The translations under genes were made by a program, and so were the position numbers. A stretch of DNA of 64,000 nt from Qipengyuania sp. ABI-127-1 (lineage in GTDB: Bacteria > Pseudomonadota > Alphaproteobacteria > Sphingomonadales > Sphingomonadaceae): the NCBI GenBank assembly GCA_022953095.1, contig JALJCR010000002.1:124001-188000 (forward strand). The letters are read 5' to 3'. This document shows, one piece after another, positions 63,866-64,000 of the stretch. Every line of letters starts with the position of its first letter. Positions within the stretch are counted from its first letter, which is position 1. The notes beneath the pieces are model-generated. The model saw only the letters and a program-made list of their open reading frames with translations. It was not told the origin of the DNA and ran no database searches.

Positions 63866-64000
63866 ATGACCGAATATCAGGTAATCGACGCGGACGAGAC
63901 CGTCTATCGCGACGGCACGATCAAGCTCCATGGGCCGGAAGGCTTCGAGGGAATGCGCAAGGCAGGTCGCCTGGCGGCCGAAATCCTCGATGAACTGACC
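63866..64000 (+). CDS. map: Methionine aminopeptidase, type I (partial, 5' end)
   Basis: 45 residues are in the window, from the ATG at 63866 to the edge. They read MTEYQVIDADETVYRDGTIK and then LHGPEGFEGMRKAGRLAAEILDEL, a good match for the start of bacterial type I MetAP, which removes the initiator methionine. GGG directly precedes the start. The metal-binding residues lie beyond the edge. Confidence 0.85.
   Translation, partial: MTEYQVIDADETVYRDGTIKLHGPEGFEGMRKAGRLAAEILDELT

Overview
The window looks like chromosomal DNA of an alphaproteobacterium of the order Sphingomonadales, most likely family Erythrobacteraceae (Erythrobacter, Qipengyuania, Altererythrobacter or relatives). This placement is inferred from gene content: two large TonB-dependent receptors, a bacteriophytochrome with an HWE-type kinase, the short class-2 ArgC, the synteny argS - SPOR protein - nagZ - scpA - scpB - tatABC, glnB-glnA, an M17 aminopeptidase next to an SH3 protein, and high-GC codon use throughout. 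I saw no tRNA or rRNA gene, CRISPR array, insertion sequence or prophage.

Layout. Positions 1-8.1 kb: end of a winged-helix protein, a periplasmic M17 aminopeptidase, the ClpB disaggregase with a heat-shock-like promoter, and TonB receptor 1 closed by a clear terminator. 8.1-9.2 kb: two small secreted proteins. 9.2-15.9 kb (minus): TonB receptor 2, then a TPR/2-oxoglutarate-oxygenase protein and a TPR/sulfotransferase, with a UUCG-capped terminator after the receptor. 15.9-16.2 kb: a divergent regulatory region with two copies of ACGTTTACGNAA and a perfect GGTGTGAC-N6-GTCACACC dyad. 16.2-18.3 kb: thiolase and short-chain dehydrogenase, probably for beta-oxidation or isoleucine breakdown. 18.4-22.7 kb: bacteriophytochrome kinase, enoyl-CoA hydratase, MarR regulator.

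22.7-30.2 kb (minus): a Tad/Cpa pilus locus in the order cpaA-B-C-D-E-tadB-tadC; the ATPase gene cpaF/tadA is missing between cpaE and tadB, and no Flp pilin is present. 30.3-35.8 kb: alpha/beta hydrolase, FAD oxidoreductase, a 58-residue YegP-like protein, the overlapping ispH-thrB-rnhA operon, and a lipoprotein. 35.8-42.3 kb (plus): argS, SPOR protein, nagZ, scpA, scpB, tatA, tatB, tatC. 42.3-46.3 kb: exported amidohydrolase, threonine ammonia-lyase, and an Ate/Bpt aminoacyl-tRNA-protein transferase. 46.2-52.7 kb: tamA-tamB, the outer-membrane translocation and assembly module. 52.7-58.0 kb (minus): a fasciclin lipoprotein, a secreted protein with three tandem C-terminal repeats, and a trypsin-like serine-protease autotransporter. 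58.2-60.2 kb (minus): glnB-glnA behind a sigma-54-like promoter. 60.2-63.0 kb (minus): a cytosolic M17 aminopeptidase, an SH3-only protein resembling the front end of a C40 peptidase, and argC. 63.0-64 kb: a DUF3298-like lipoprotein and the start of map.

Most of the window is housekeeping and envelope biology. The parts that deserve a second look are the receptor-oxygenase-sulfotransferase operon and its shared regulatory region with the thiolase genes, the Tad locus without its motor gene, the apparently decapitated C40-peptidase gene, the tandem-repeat secreted protein with its 11-bp upstream repeats, and the serine-protease autotransporter.
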